Assembly (NCBI GenBank): GCA_016791475.1
Contig: JAEUWI010000003.1
Coordinates: 1-64,000 of the forward strand
DNA: 64,000 bases
From: Candidatus Hydrogenedentota bacterium
Lineage (GTDB): Bacteria > Hydrogenedentota > Hydrogenedentia > Hydrogenedentales > JAEUWI01
Direction: 5' to 3'
The translations under genes were made by a program, and so were the position numbers. The notes under the pieces are model-generated. The model was not told the DNA's origin and searched no databases. It saw only the letters and a list, made by a program, of their open reading frames with translations. Every line of letters starts with the position of its first letter. Position 1 is the first letter of the stretch. This document shows, piece by piece, positions 16,954-24,557 of the stretch.

Positions 16954-17541
16954 TTACTCGTTCCCGTCCGGGAAGTTGAATTCGGTCTCGTTGATCGATG
17001 TGCCCCTGAAACTCAACGGGCCTATTCGACCCTGAAAGCGCTGAAGGTTTTTCAGGCGTTCGTCCGTAACCGAAAACTGGGAGGTGTCCCCCGACGTTTC
17101 ACCGGTCAGGGCATTCTCCTGGGCTGCCACCTGCAGTTCGAACGGTGTCCCACCTTCGGGAATCACGGTCAACACTAGGTTAGGCTCTTTCATCCGGACG
17201 GGACTCTCGGCATGGCCGTCAAGGGAGTAGAGGGTCAAGCGCCCGGATGACGGGTCGAGTACCACTTCGATGTGCCCCAGGTGACCACCCAATACCAGCA
17301 GTGTGCCACCGTGCGGTGCGGTGTGATGGTGGTCATGCTCTTCCTCGTGATCATGACCAATATCATCGTGATCGGCGGGCGCAGGAGCGGGGGAGGCCGC
17401 CATCGCTTTGGCTTCAGGTCGGGCAGGTTCCGTCGCAGGGGGAACTTCTTGGGCGGGCTTGCATGCGCCGAGATGAAGGCCAATGCCCAAAGCCAGTGTC
17501 AGAGTGGCAATCCAGGGGCGCAGTGAAAGGTGGTGGCTCAT
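16954..17541 (-). CDS. His-rich lipoprotein, probable metal-binding partner of the ABC cassette
   Basis: I start at the ATG giving MSHHLSLRP, which follows GGAG; upstream in-frame ATGs give no signal peptide. The product has 195 residues with a lipoprotein signal (LALGIGLHLGAC, Cys at lipobox). Residues about 50-80 are an Asp/His/Glu cluster (DHDDIGHDHEEEHDHHH), a classic zinc or nickel ligand patch like those of ZnuA or ZrgA/DUF2796 proteins. The following domain (GGTLLVLGGHLGHIEVVLDP...) is beta-rich, ends near SINETEFNFPDG and may bind further metal. It lies between the ABC permease and the DUF3299 gene in one operon. A role in capture of periplasmic zinc is the best guess. Confidence 0.72.
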   Translation of the reverse strand: MSHHLSLRPWIATLTLALGIGLHLGACKPAQEVPPATEPARPEAKAMAASPAPAPADHDDIGHDHEEEHDHHHTAPHGGTLLVLGGHLGHIEVVLDPSSGRLTLYSLDGHAESPVRMKEPNLVLTVIPEGGTPFELQVAAQENALTGETSGDTSQFSVTDERLKNLQRFQGRIGPLSFRGTSINETEFNFPDGNE

Positions 17542-17597
17542 CTCTTGGTCTCCAGAGTTCATTCTGATGTTGACCTTCAACGCCATCTTCGGGGCGT

Positions 17598-18860
17598 TCA
17601 AGTTTTTGGAAGCAGGTTGGTGGCGATATCAGTGCCATAGGCTCTGACGGCGGGAATGATTCCCGCGAAGCCGCCAACGAGCGTCATTCCCAGAGGAGTT
17701 ATGACTTGTATCGGATGGGGGACCAGGGTGCGGAGAACGACACCGGTATGCTCACGGACGACCCAGGCGGCGACGGCCAGAATTACCATGTAGAGCGCGA
17801 AGCCCGCGATTGCACCAATGAAACCGATGAGACTCGACTCAAGTACGATGGCGCCGAATACGGTGGCCCGGCGCGCACCCAGTGCGCGAAGTATGGCAAA
17901 CTCGCGACGCCGCTCGTTGATGGTGTTGTAAATACTGGCCGTGATCGCGGTCGCAGATACGAGCACGACGAGATAAGCCACTAGCTTCAGCACACGATTG
18001 ACCCAGCCCATTTTTTCGAAGAGATCCAGCATGACGGCATCAAGGGGAAAGGCCAACGTTGCGACCTTGCCCTGCTTGTTGATGGTCTGCTCCAACTGCC
18101 AACCCGTGGCGGGGCTGGCGAGTTTGAGCAGCACTGCGCTGACTTCTTTGTGCTCATCGGGTATGGACTGCCCCGCGGCGGCCTGGTAGTCTTCGCCCGA
18201 GGCCCGAAGCACGTGGCCCTCCATGCGGAAGATCCCTTCGATAGGGATCCATATCACACGGTCCGATGGCGTGTTCGTTGGCTCAAGAATTCCGACCACC
18301 GTATACTCTTCCGGGTGTTTTGCGTTCTCGTCATAGGTGAGTCCGTGATAGGGGTTGATCGTATCGCCCGGTCTGAGGCCGGTCTGTTCGGCGACAAAGC
18401 TTCCGACCACGGCCTCGCGAAAGCCGTCGTCGAAGAAACGCCCGCCATCGCGGACCGCGTTGACCGCTCCGCTTCGAGATGGAAGATCGGTAAAGAAGGC
18501 GTGGGTCGTTCCGACGATTCGGAACCCCAAGTAGTTGTCGCCGGTCGCTACAGGTATGGCCTTCTGCACCCCAACAGTGTTATCGCGCAGAGACGTATAA
18601 AGCGTCCAGGGAATGTTGCCCGGCGAGGTCTCCAGATGAAAGACCGTGTTCAGCACCAGTTGCAGCTTGCTGCCCCGCGCCCCCAGCACCGCATCATAGC
18701 CCACATCCGGATTTGCGAAGGCCTGCCTGGACTGGGATTCTATCGCGAATACCGCCATGATGAGGCCCGAGGCGAGCGCCACAGAGATGACGGTTATCGC
18801 CGTGGAAAAGAGGTGCTGCCGGAGGCTCTTTCGTGCAATCATGAGTATGGCTCGGCTCAT
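17598..18860 (-). CDS. ABC transporter permease, FtsX/MacB-like
   Basis: This 420-residue protein has the topology of the MacB/LolC permease family: one N-terminal transmembrane helix (HLFSTAITVISVALASGLIMAVF), a periplasmic domain of about 240 residues, then three C-terminal helices (VAYLVVLVSATAITASIYN, SLIGFIGAIAGFALYMVILAV, PLGMTLVGGFAGIIPAV). The motif INERRREFAILRALGARR before the second helix is the coupling loop that contacts the ATPase. Its start overlaps the stop of the ATPase gene by four bases. MacB-type pairs do mechanotransmission or extraction from the periplasmic face rather than classical import. Confidence 0.9.
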   Translation of the reverse strand: MSRAILMIARKSLRQHLFSTAITVISVALASGLIMAVFAIESQSRQAFANPDVGYDAVLGARGSKLQLVLNTVFHLETSPGNIPWTLYTSLRDNTVGVQKAIPVATGDNYLGFRIVGTTHAFFTDLPSRSGAVNAVRDGGRFFDDGFREAVVGSFVAEQTGLRPGDTINPYHGLTYDENAKHPEEYTVVGILEPTNTPSDRVIWIPIEGIFRMEGHVLRASGEDYQAAAGQSIPDEHKEVSAVLLKLASPATGWQLEQTINKQGKVATLAFPLDAVMLDLFEKMGWVNRVLKLVAYLVVLVSATAITASIYNTINERRREFAILRALGARRATVFGAIVLESSLIGFIGAIAGFALYMVILAVAAWVVREHTGVVLRTLVPHPIQVITPLGMTLVGGFAGIIPAVRAYGTDIATNLLPKT

Positions 18861-19588
18861 TCCGACTTCCTCCGCCGAAGCACTACGTTGATATCCGAAA
18901 AGGCGTGCAACTCGTCAAACTGTGCGAGTATCTCCCGATCGTGGCTCACGAGGAGCAAGGCGGCTCCCGCCTCCGCGCAGATGGTGCGGATGAGTGTCAT
19001 CGCGTCCGCCGCGTTCTTTTGATCCAGGTTGCCCGTGGGCTCGTCTGCGAGCACAACCGACGGACGATTGGCGAGAGCGCGTGCCACGGCAACCCGCTGT
19101 TGCTGGCCCACCGACATTTGGCCTGGCCGATAGTGAAGGCGATCAGCCAAGCCCACGCGCTCCAGCAGGTGAAGGGCGTATTCATTGTCCACCTCACTAC
19201 CGAAAAGCATGCTCATACGAACATTTTCGAGGGCAGTGTATCCCTGGAGCAGGTTGAAGGTTTGGAAGATGTAGCCGATGCGTCTGGCGCGCACCCGATC
19301 CCGGGCGGACTCTTGGAGGGCGGAAAAAATCTGGCCTTCGATCAGTACTACGCCCGTATCGGGCTGAAGAATGCCGGCAAGCATATTGAGAAACGTTGTC
19401 TTTCCGGATCCGCTGCCACCGTGGATGGCCGTATGATGACCGTGGACCAACTTGAAGGCGTCCACCCGCACGATGGGCACGCGAACACCGTCTGGCGTCC
19501 GATAGGACTTCTCCAGACCTTGCGCTTCAAGTGCGGGCTCGGGGTTCCCGTTAAGCGCGGATATTTGAGAACGTGGGGTGGACAACAT
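18857..19588 (-). CDS. ABC transporter ATP-binding protein, LolD/MacB-like
   Basis: The product is 243 residues from ATG 19588, which has GAAGG five bases upstream; a GTG at 19609 in frame is an alternative. It has Walker [11 protein letters not shown]-loop [16 protein letters not shown], signature region MSVGQQQR, Walker [13 protein letters not shown] and switch SHDRE. The signature is SVGQQQR instead of the usual SGGQQQR, a change at the second position. [10 protein letters not shown] is the hallmark of the LolD/MacB/FtsE subfamily. It pairs with the FtsX-like permease and heads the operon that ends with DUF3299. A dyad-containing promoter lies about 100 bp upstream. Confidence 0.9.
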   Translation of the reverse strand: MLSTPRSQISALNGNPEPALEAQGLEKSYRTPDGVRVPIVRVDAFKLVHGHHTAIHGGSGSGKTTFLNMLAGILQPDTGVVLIEGQIFSALQESARDRVRARRIGYIFQTFNLLQGYTALENVRMSMLFGSEVDNEYALHLLERVGLADRLHYRPGQMSVGQQQRVAVARALANRPSVVLADEPTGNLDQKNAADAMTLIRTICAEAGAALLLVSHDREILAQFDELHAFSDINVVLRRRKSE

Positions 19589-19689
19589 GGGGACCTTCGG
19601 GCACCTCACGGGATCGGCGAAAGCTCACTTTAGTTGTATTGCACCAACTGCACCATGGCGATATTGGCCGAGACTGTCTCGACACCATG

Positions 19690-19719
19690 ATGATACTGCG
19701 TACGCAGTATCGAATGCAA
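19690..19719 (-). promoter_or_regulatory. Promoter with a 20-bp palindrome in its spacer (candidate MerR/Zur-type control)
   Basis: On the minus strand TTGCAT (19714-19719) and TATCAT (19690-19695) are separated by 18 bp. The perfect dyad GATACTGCGTACGCAGTATC (19692-19711) fills the spacer and overlaps the -10. A dyad in a long spacer is the hallmark of MerR-family promoters; a simple repressor is the alternative. Confidence 0.65.
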
Positions 19720-20006
19720 ATCGTGCTTTCGGGCAGTCCTGCTCCACGAGGTACCAGGCACCAAGAGGGGGGGGGGCGATGGATGAGCCAAACCCAACTG
19801 CGCAGGCTGATACAAAAAAGAGCACGCCGGTTTACGAAAGTGGTTTGGGGTAAGAAGCTTCTCCCTCGGCCCCAGAGTTCCGCCGGCAGCATGAGCCTAA
19901 CAGCAGGGATCCGTAAGGTAGATGTCGAGCCTGGTGCCGGTCGAACTGATATTGCGCCACACCGGTTCGGCTACCCAAAGTTTGGCGACATGGCTGTCAG
20001 TGCAAG

Positions 20007-20037
20007 CGAAGGGAACTCAGTGGAGTTGGTGGAGTAG
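20007..20037 (+). repeat. 31-bp direct repeat, copy 2
   Basis: Partner of 15991-16021, with one mismatch. It lies in non-coding DNA, 29 bp from the 3' end of the Cache-sensor kinase gene. Confidence 0.85.
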
Positions 20038-20065
20038 TCGACGTATCCCGCAACGCGCCGGAGTC

Positions 20066-22234
20066 TCATGTGACCTGGGTCTTGCCCTCAACACCGACCC
20101 AGGAGCCCTTGGATTCCGGGAAAAACTCCCGCCACCAGGTTGCGGCCATCTCCTTTGTCCATTCGTTAACCGGATCACACTCCTCCAGCATTCGCTGCAG
20201 GGTAGCCGCGCTGTGGGGGCGATCCTGAGGCGCTTTGGCAAGGCACCGAAGAATCAGGTTCTCCAGGGTCAGATCCAGGGAACGGCCCAGCCGGACGGAG
20301 GGTGGAGACGGTGGTTCATTGACATGGCTGCGCAGGATTTCCATGGGCGATTGACCGGGGAAAACGGGCGTTCCGGTAAGCAGAAAATAGCCTACGGCCC
20401 CCACGGCGTAGAGGTCGCTTCGCGCGTCCACATTGTCCGGAGAATTCACCGCCTCAGGCGACATGTAGGCCGGGGTGCCAATCCACGAGCCCGAGGCCGT
20501 CAGGCGGCTCGCCGCAGCGGTGTCCATGGCCTTGACGACGCCAAAGTCGAGCACTTTGATCATGTCGTACAGCCCGCCCCGTGCGGAGATCATGATATTG
20601 GCGGGCTTGATGTCGCGGTGGATCAAGCCCGCGCCGTGGGCTTCGGCCAGCGAACCGCAGATCTGTTTGAGTATAGAGATGACGCGTCCCTCCGGGAGGG
20701 CGCCATAGCGGTTTACGAGGCGCTCAAGATCGACCCCTTCGAGATACTCCATGGCGTAATAGAAGATGCCCTCGGGGGTGCGACCATAGTCGTAAATCGT
20801 GATGGTGTTGGGATGGTTCAGCAGGCTGGTGAGTTTGACTTCCCGCTCGAAACGCTCGATGCTGTCGGGGGTCGTGCGTTCCACGTCCAGCAGTTTTACG
20901 GCCGTGGGCCTGCGAAGCATCTCGTGACGCGCCCGATAGACGACGCCCATGCCTCCGGCGCCAAGCTTTTCCTCCAGCGCGTACTGGCCCAGGCGCTGGG
21001 CGTCGAGAGCCGCTTTGCGCGCCTCGCGTTTCAAGCGCTCCACGAGTACGGTGAACACAAAAATGGCCACGGAGGTCAGGGCGATGAGCGCGTATAACCC
21101 CCAGAACACCTTGCGAATGAAGTACACCGGACGATAAGCCTCGGCACGGTCAACTTCGGCGACAACGCCAAATCCCGCGTCTTCCAGCCAGGTCCAGGCG
21201 CCGACACTCGGCACGCCCCGATAGTCGCGGTACCCGTCTACATTGAATCCGGACTTGCCCTCGCTTAGTGCACGCGCGGGAACGGTCAATGGCTGGTCCG
21301 GGCGACGTGTTTCAGGGCGCGTGCCCTCGGTCATATCGACCCCCGGATCTCTGAGTTCCACTGTCAAAACCGAAGAGGACAAGTCGTCGTCGGTGACCAG
21401 ACCAATTTGCTTGAGTTCATCGTCGAATCGGCTCTGAGACAGCATCAGTCCGTTTCGATCCACCGCGTAGGTCTCTCCGGTCTTTCCCAATCTCGCAAGC
21501 TGGAGGATGGCGGTAAATTGCCCTTCGGGGTGCAGTCGTTCGGCGATCACGGCAATCTGCTCGCCGCTGTTATTCCGAACGGGCGCCAGGGCAAACATGG
21601 TTGGGACACCGGTTCTGAGTCGTCCCTGGGCGTCCGCGAGCATGACGATACTCTTGAAGGGGTTGGAGAGGGTTGTCTTTCCCGCCAGTGCTTCGGCGAG
21701 CCACGGAAGTGCTACATCGTAGGGCGTTTTGCCAATCAGTTCGGGTGCGTAGGAAGCGAGGACCATTCCCTGCGGATCGAAGAGAACATAGCCCGTTGAC
21801 ACTTTTTCATCGTTTCCCGATTCGAATCGGTTTCGAAGCTCCGACTGGGCGGGCGAATCAAGCAGGGCCGTGGGCGAATCAGGATTGGACCGGGCGATTT
21901 CGGTCAGCCGCAGAGACGAATCACGCACAACCGTGTCGGCGGCGTAGGCTTCCGCGTTCTCCTTCTGGTGTTGAATCCAGAGCTCCATAGCCGCCACATC
22001 CGCGTTCAGAACCGTGGTCAATTCACTTTGCAATTGTTCCCGAATCGGTCGCTCAATCTGTTTTCGAACCCAGGTGCCGAGGAACACGAGAAGGACCAGG
22101 GCAATCACGGGCCAGATCCAGAGTTGTTTCCTCAATAGCAGCGCGGTACTCCGAAAGGAACGGGAGATCGACTTGGAGGACAGGCCGGAACGGTGCGTCG
22201 AGGAGCCTTTGGTTGTTGGAATATTCTCAGTACC
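20066..22234 (-). CDS. Serine/threonine protein kinase with an extracytoplasmic Cache-like sensor
   Basis: From the ATG with AAGG upstream (22234) the product has 722 residues. After a short cytoplasmic lead comes one helix (IWPVIALVLLVFLGTWV), a sensor region of about 300 residues with Cache features (GYVLFDPQGMVLASYAPELIGKT, GETYAVDRNGLMLSQSRF, VPSVGAWTWLEDAGFGVVAEVD), a second helix (ALIALTSVAIFVFTVLV), and then a complete kinase: GAGGMGVVYRA, VKLL lysine, HRDIKPANIM, DFG, SPEA. This inverts the usual PknB order: sensor first, kinase last. The layout is that of a histidine-kinase-type chemoreceptor carrying a Ser/Thr kinase. It is divergent from the kdp operon with a 398-bp gap, so co-regulation is possible but not shown. 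Confidence 0.9.
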   Translation of the reverse strand, partial: GTENIPTTKGSSTHRSGLSSKSISRSFRSTALLLRKQLWIWPVIALVLLVFLGTWVRKQIERPIREQLQSELTTVLNADVAAMELWIQHQKENAEAYAADTVVRDSSLRLTEIARSNPDSPTALLDSPAQSELRNRFESGNDEKVSTGYVLFDPQGMVLASYAPELIGKTPYDVALPWLAEALAGKTTLSNPFKSIVMLADAQGRLRTGVPTMFALAPVRNNSGEQIAVIAERLHPEGQFTAILQLARLGKTGETYAVDRNGLMLSQSRFDDELKQIGLVTDDDLSSSVLTVELRDPGVDMTEGTRPETRRPDQPLTVPARALSEGKSGFNVDGYRDYRGVPSVGAWTWLEDAGFGVVAEVDRAEAYRPVYFIRKVFWGLYALIALTSVAIFVFTVLVERLKREARKAALDAQRLGQYALEEKLGAGGMGVVYRARHEMLRRPTAVKLLDVERTTPDSIERFEREVKLTSLLNHPNTITIYDYGRTPEGIFYYAMEYLEGVDLERLVNRYGALPEGRVISILKQICGSLAEAHGAGLIHRDIKPANIMISARGGLYDMIKVLDFGVVKAMDTAAASRLTASGSWIGTPAYMSPEAVNSPDNVDARSDLYAVGAVGYFLLTGTPVFPGQSPMEILRSHVNEPPSPPSVRLGRSLDLTLENLILRCLAKAPQDRPHSAATLQRMLEECDPVNEWTKEMAATWWREFFPESKGSWVGVEGKTQVT

Positions 22235-22632
22235 CATGCAATGCCTTAATGGTCCGTCCGCACCCTTCTTAGACACGATGTCAAGGCGTCCGGAATCTGG
22301 TTCGATACGCTTTATGGATGAGGCGGAATTCTATCAGTGTATTCCATGGGAGGGCAACGTGGCGAGGCCACGGCGCATGGCGCGAGGACCCTCTACTCAG
22401 CGTAGTGCTATTGCACTGCTGGGCCAGACGGTCGCGCCCGTTGAATTCTCGGCGGCAAATCCGGTGGATAGACCCGGACCTGACTTCTCGCCGAACTGCC
22501 GCCCAATTTCCCCGAGTTGGCGCGTTGCCAGCGCGGGCTGTTTACACCATTTTTACACCAGCCGCCCGCCTCTTTACCCCGTTTATTCGCGCCGGAAGGT
22601 ACAGTCTTGTCAGCACAACCAAGGAGGTGCGT
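22235..22632. other. Divergent intergenic region between the kinase and kdp
   Basis: No gene is supported here. The right third holds the KdpE-like operator (22540-22557), a CCGCCCGCC run and a -10-like TACAGT at 22600-22605 without a good -35, as expected for an activator-dependent promoter. The left part shows nothing I can interpret. Confidence 0.6.
22540..22557 (+). promoter_or_regulatory. KdpE-like operator upstream of kdp
   Basis: TTTACA occurs twice, at 22541-22546 and 22552-22557, exactly 11 bp apart, followed by a CCAGCCGCCCG run. The E. coli KdpE site upstream of kdpFABC is a T-rich TTTATA/TTTACA pair followed by CCCCGCCCG (established knowledge, from memory). The likeness and position, 76 bp before the first small ORF, support binding by the KdpE encoded in this operon. 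Confidence 0.75.
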
Positions 22633-22725
22633 ATGGACCTGATGTATCTGACACTGGCGGCGATTCTCGCCGCCTTGACCGTAGGGATGGCCGTGGCCAT
22701 TGCTCGAACCACTGGGAGAAACTGA
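22633..22725 (+). CDS. Small membrane protein at the head of the kdp operon
   Basis: A 30-residue reading frame preceded by a perfect AAGGAGG six bases before ATG. It is almost entirely one hydrophobic helix (MYLTLAAILAALTVGMAVAIA) with a short basic tail RTTGRN. The next gene, kdpF, starts one base after its stop, so the two are co-translated. It is not KdpF, which follows. Small single-helix proteins before kdpF occur in some kdp operons, but I know no established function; a stabilising subunit of the KdpFABC complex is a guess. The strong ribosome site argues that it is expressed. Confidence 0.7.
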   Translation: MDLMYLTLAAILAALTVGMAVAIARTTGRN

Positions 22726-22726
22726 G

Positions 22727-22816
22727 ATGGGCCTTCTGGAATGGGTGGCGGTCCTCCTGACCGCGGGGCTCTTGCTCTATCTGTCTTATGTACTGGTTTT
22801 TCCGGAGCAATTCTGA
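22727..22816 (+). CDS. kdpF: Potassium-transporting ATPase small subunit KdpF
   Basis: A 29-residue, single-helix peptide (MGLLEWVAVLLTAGLLLYLS) ending in PEQF, of the length and composition of KdpF. It is the stabilising subunit that binds KdpA in the inner membrane. It is too short for most gene finders. Its stop TGA overlaps the start ATG of kdpA by one base, giving a tightly coupled kdpFABC order. Confidence 0.88.
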   Translation: MGLLEWVAVLLTAGLLLYLSYVLVFPEQF

Positions 22817-24540
22817 TGAGTAACGGATATTTTATCTTGCTTGCGGCATTCATGCTGACGCTCTTTGGCGCAACCTTCCCCTTCGGGGCCTGGCTCGTTC
22901 GCATCGAGCGGGGCCTCCCGGGCGCCGGGCTGCTGGGGCGTTTGGAGCGCGCCGTCTATCGCCTGTGCGGTATCGACCCCGCGGAGGGCATGTCCTGGTC
23001 TCGCTATGCGATGGCGGTACTGGTGTTCAATTTCCTGGGCGTGCTCGCGGTCTATGCCTTGCAGCGGACGCAGGCCTGGCTCCCCCTGAATCCACAGGGG
23101 TTTGGCAACGTCACCGCGGACTCGGCGTTCAACACCGCGGTCAGTTTCGTCAGCAACACGAACTGGCAGGGCTATGGCGGTGAGAGCACCATGAGCTATC
23201 TTACCCAGATGGCGGGCCTGGCCGTGCAAAACTTCCTGTCGGCGGCGACGGGAATCGCGGTGGCCTTTGCGATGATTCGAGGCTTCACGCTGAAGCGCTC
23301 GGCCTCTATCGGAAACTTCTTCGTGGACGTCTACCGGATCACGGTATACATGCTGCTTCCGCTCAGCGCGATTTGCGCGTTGGTGCTGGTCAGCCAGGGT
23401 ATGGTCCAGAATTTCAGCGCCTATGTGACGGTCGCGCCGCTGGACAGCGCGGCGCAGCCGGCACAGGAGCTCGCCATGGGCCCCGCAGCGTCCCAGGTTG
23501 CCATAAAGATGCTGGGGACCAACGGCGGTGGTTTCTTTAACGCCAACGCTTCGCACCCCTTCGAGAATCCCAACGCGCTCTCGAACTTTCTGCAGATGGC
23601 GCTTATCTTCCTGATTCCCGCCGGGCTGTGCCGGGCCTTTGGCCACCTTGCGGGCGACTACCGTCAGGGATGGGTGCTCTGGGGTGTCATGGCGGCGCTC
23701 TTCTTGAGTTGCGCCGTGGGCGTGGGCTATTTCGAACAGCAGGCCAACCCCGCCCTGAGTCCCGTCGGGTTGGATATGGCAGCCAGTCCGGACCAGCCGG
23801 GCGGCAACATGGAAGGCAAAGAAGCGCGATTTGGAATCTCGGCCACCTCGCTCTTTGCCACCATCACCACCAGCGCTTCCTGTGGCGCGGTAAATGGCAT
23901 GCACGACTCCTTCTCACCCCTGGGAGGCCTTTTCCCCATGTGGCTGATGCAACTGGGCGAGGTGGTCTTCGGCGGCGTGGGCAGCGGGCTCTACGGCATG
24001 CTGGTATTCGCGGTTATTGCCGTTTTCATGGCGGGCCTGATGATTGGGCGCACCCCGGAGTACCTGGGCAAGAAGCTGGAGCCCTTCGAAATGAAGATGG
24101 CCGCTATGGCGGTGCTCGTGACGCCAGTCCTGGTGCTCGCGGGAACGGCCGTGGCGATTTCGGTCGAAGTCGGCCGTTCAGGCATGCTCAATCCCGGCGC
24201 CCATGGTTTCAGTGAGATTCTCTACGCCTTCAGTTCGGCCGCCAACAACAACGGCAGCGCTTTCGGCGGACTCTCGGCGAACACGCCCTTCTATAACAGC
24301 ATGCTTGGCATCGCCATGTGGCTCGGTCGCTTCGCGGTCATCGTACCAGTACTCGCCCTTGCGGGCGGCCTGGCCGCAAAAGCCGAAACGGCGCGAACGG
24401 TCGGTACCCTGCCCACGGACGGCGTGCTCTTTGCCGTGATGCTGGGCGGCACGGTGCTGGCCACCGGCGCCCTTACCTATATCCCCGCGCTGGCGCTCGG
24501 CCCGGTAGCCGAGCACCTCTTGCCGCTTGCCCTCCACTAA
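22816..24540 (+). CDS. kdpA: Potassium-transporting ATPase subunit KdpA (channel-like)
   Basis: This 574-residue polytopic membrane protein has about ten helices and is of the SKT (superfamily of K+ transporters) fold. The four pore-loop repeats are visible, including [38 protein letters not shown] and [21 protein letters not shown], and [18 protein letters not shown]. These line the selectivity filter. KdpA binds and passes K+ to KdpB in the high-affinity import complex. Length matches the family (about 560). The 18-bp gap to kdpB carries an AAGGAA-like site. Confidence 0.97.
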   Translation: MSNGYFILLAAFMLTLFGATFPFGAWLVRIERGLPGAGLLGRLERAVYRLCGIDPAEGMSWSRYAMAVLVFNFLGVLAVYALQRTQAWLPLNPQGFGNVTADSAFNTAVSFVSNTNWQGYGGESTMSYLTQMAGLAVQNFLSAATGIAVAFAMIRGFTLKRSASIGNFFVDVYRITVYMLLPLSAICALVLVSQGMVQNFSAYVTVAPLDSAAQPAQELAMGPAASQVAIKMLGTNGGGFFNANASHPFENPNALSNFLQMALIFLIPAGLCRAFGHLAGDYRQGWVLWGVMAALFLSCAVGVGYFEQQANPALSPVGLDMAASPDQPGGNMEGKEARFGISATSLFATITTSASCGAVNGMHDSFSPLGGLFPMWLMQLGEVVFGGVGSGLYGMLVFAVIAVFMAGLMIGRTPEYLGKKLEPFEMKMAAMAVLVTPVLVLAGTAVAISVEVGRSGMLNPGAHGFSEILYAFSSAANNNGSAFGGLSANTPFYNSMLGIAMWLGRFAVIVPVLALAGGLAAKAETARTVGTLPTDGVLFAVMLGGTVLATGALTYIPALALGPVAEHLLPLALH

Positions 24541-24557
24541 GACAAGGAATCCCTTTC

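Larger units (their letters stand above)
19610..20065. other. Intergenic stretch upstream of the ABC operon
   Basis: No gene is supported in this 456-bp stretch. It holds the minus-strand promoter with its 20-bp palindrome (19690-19719), a run of ten G at 19767-19776, and the second copy of the 31-bp repeat (20007-20037). The only long open frame on the plus strand (19573-20037) ends in the repeat and resembles no protein family. Confidence 0.6.

Noticed and set aside
24318-24557. An 80-codon N-terminal extension of KdpB
   Set aside because: It overlaps the kdpA C-terminus in another frame; KdpB homologues begin at the ATG at 24558.
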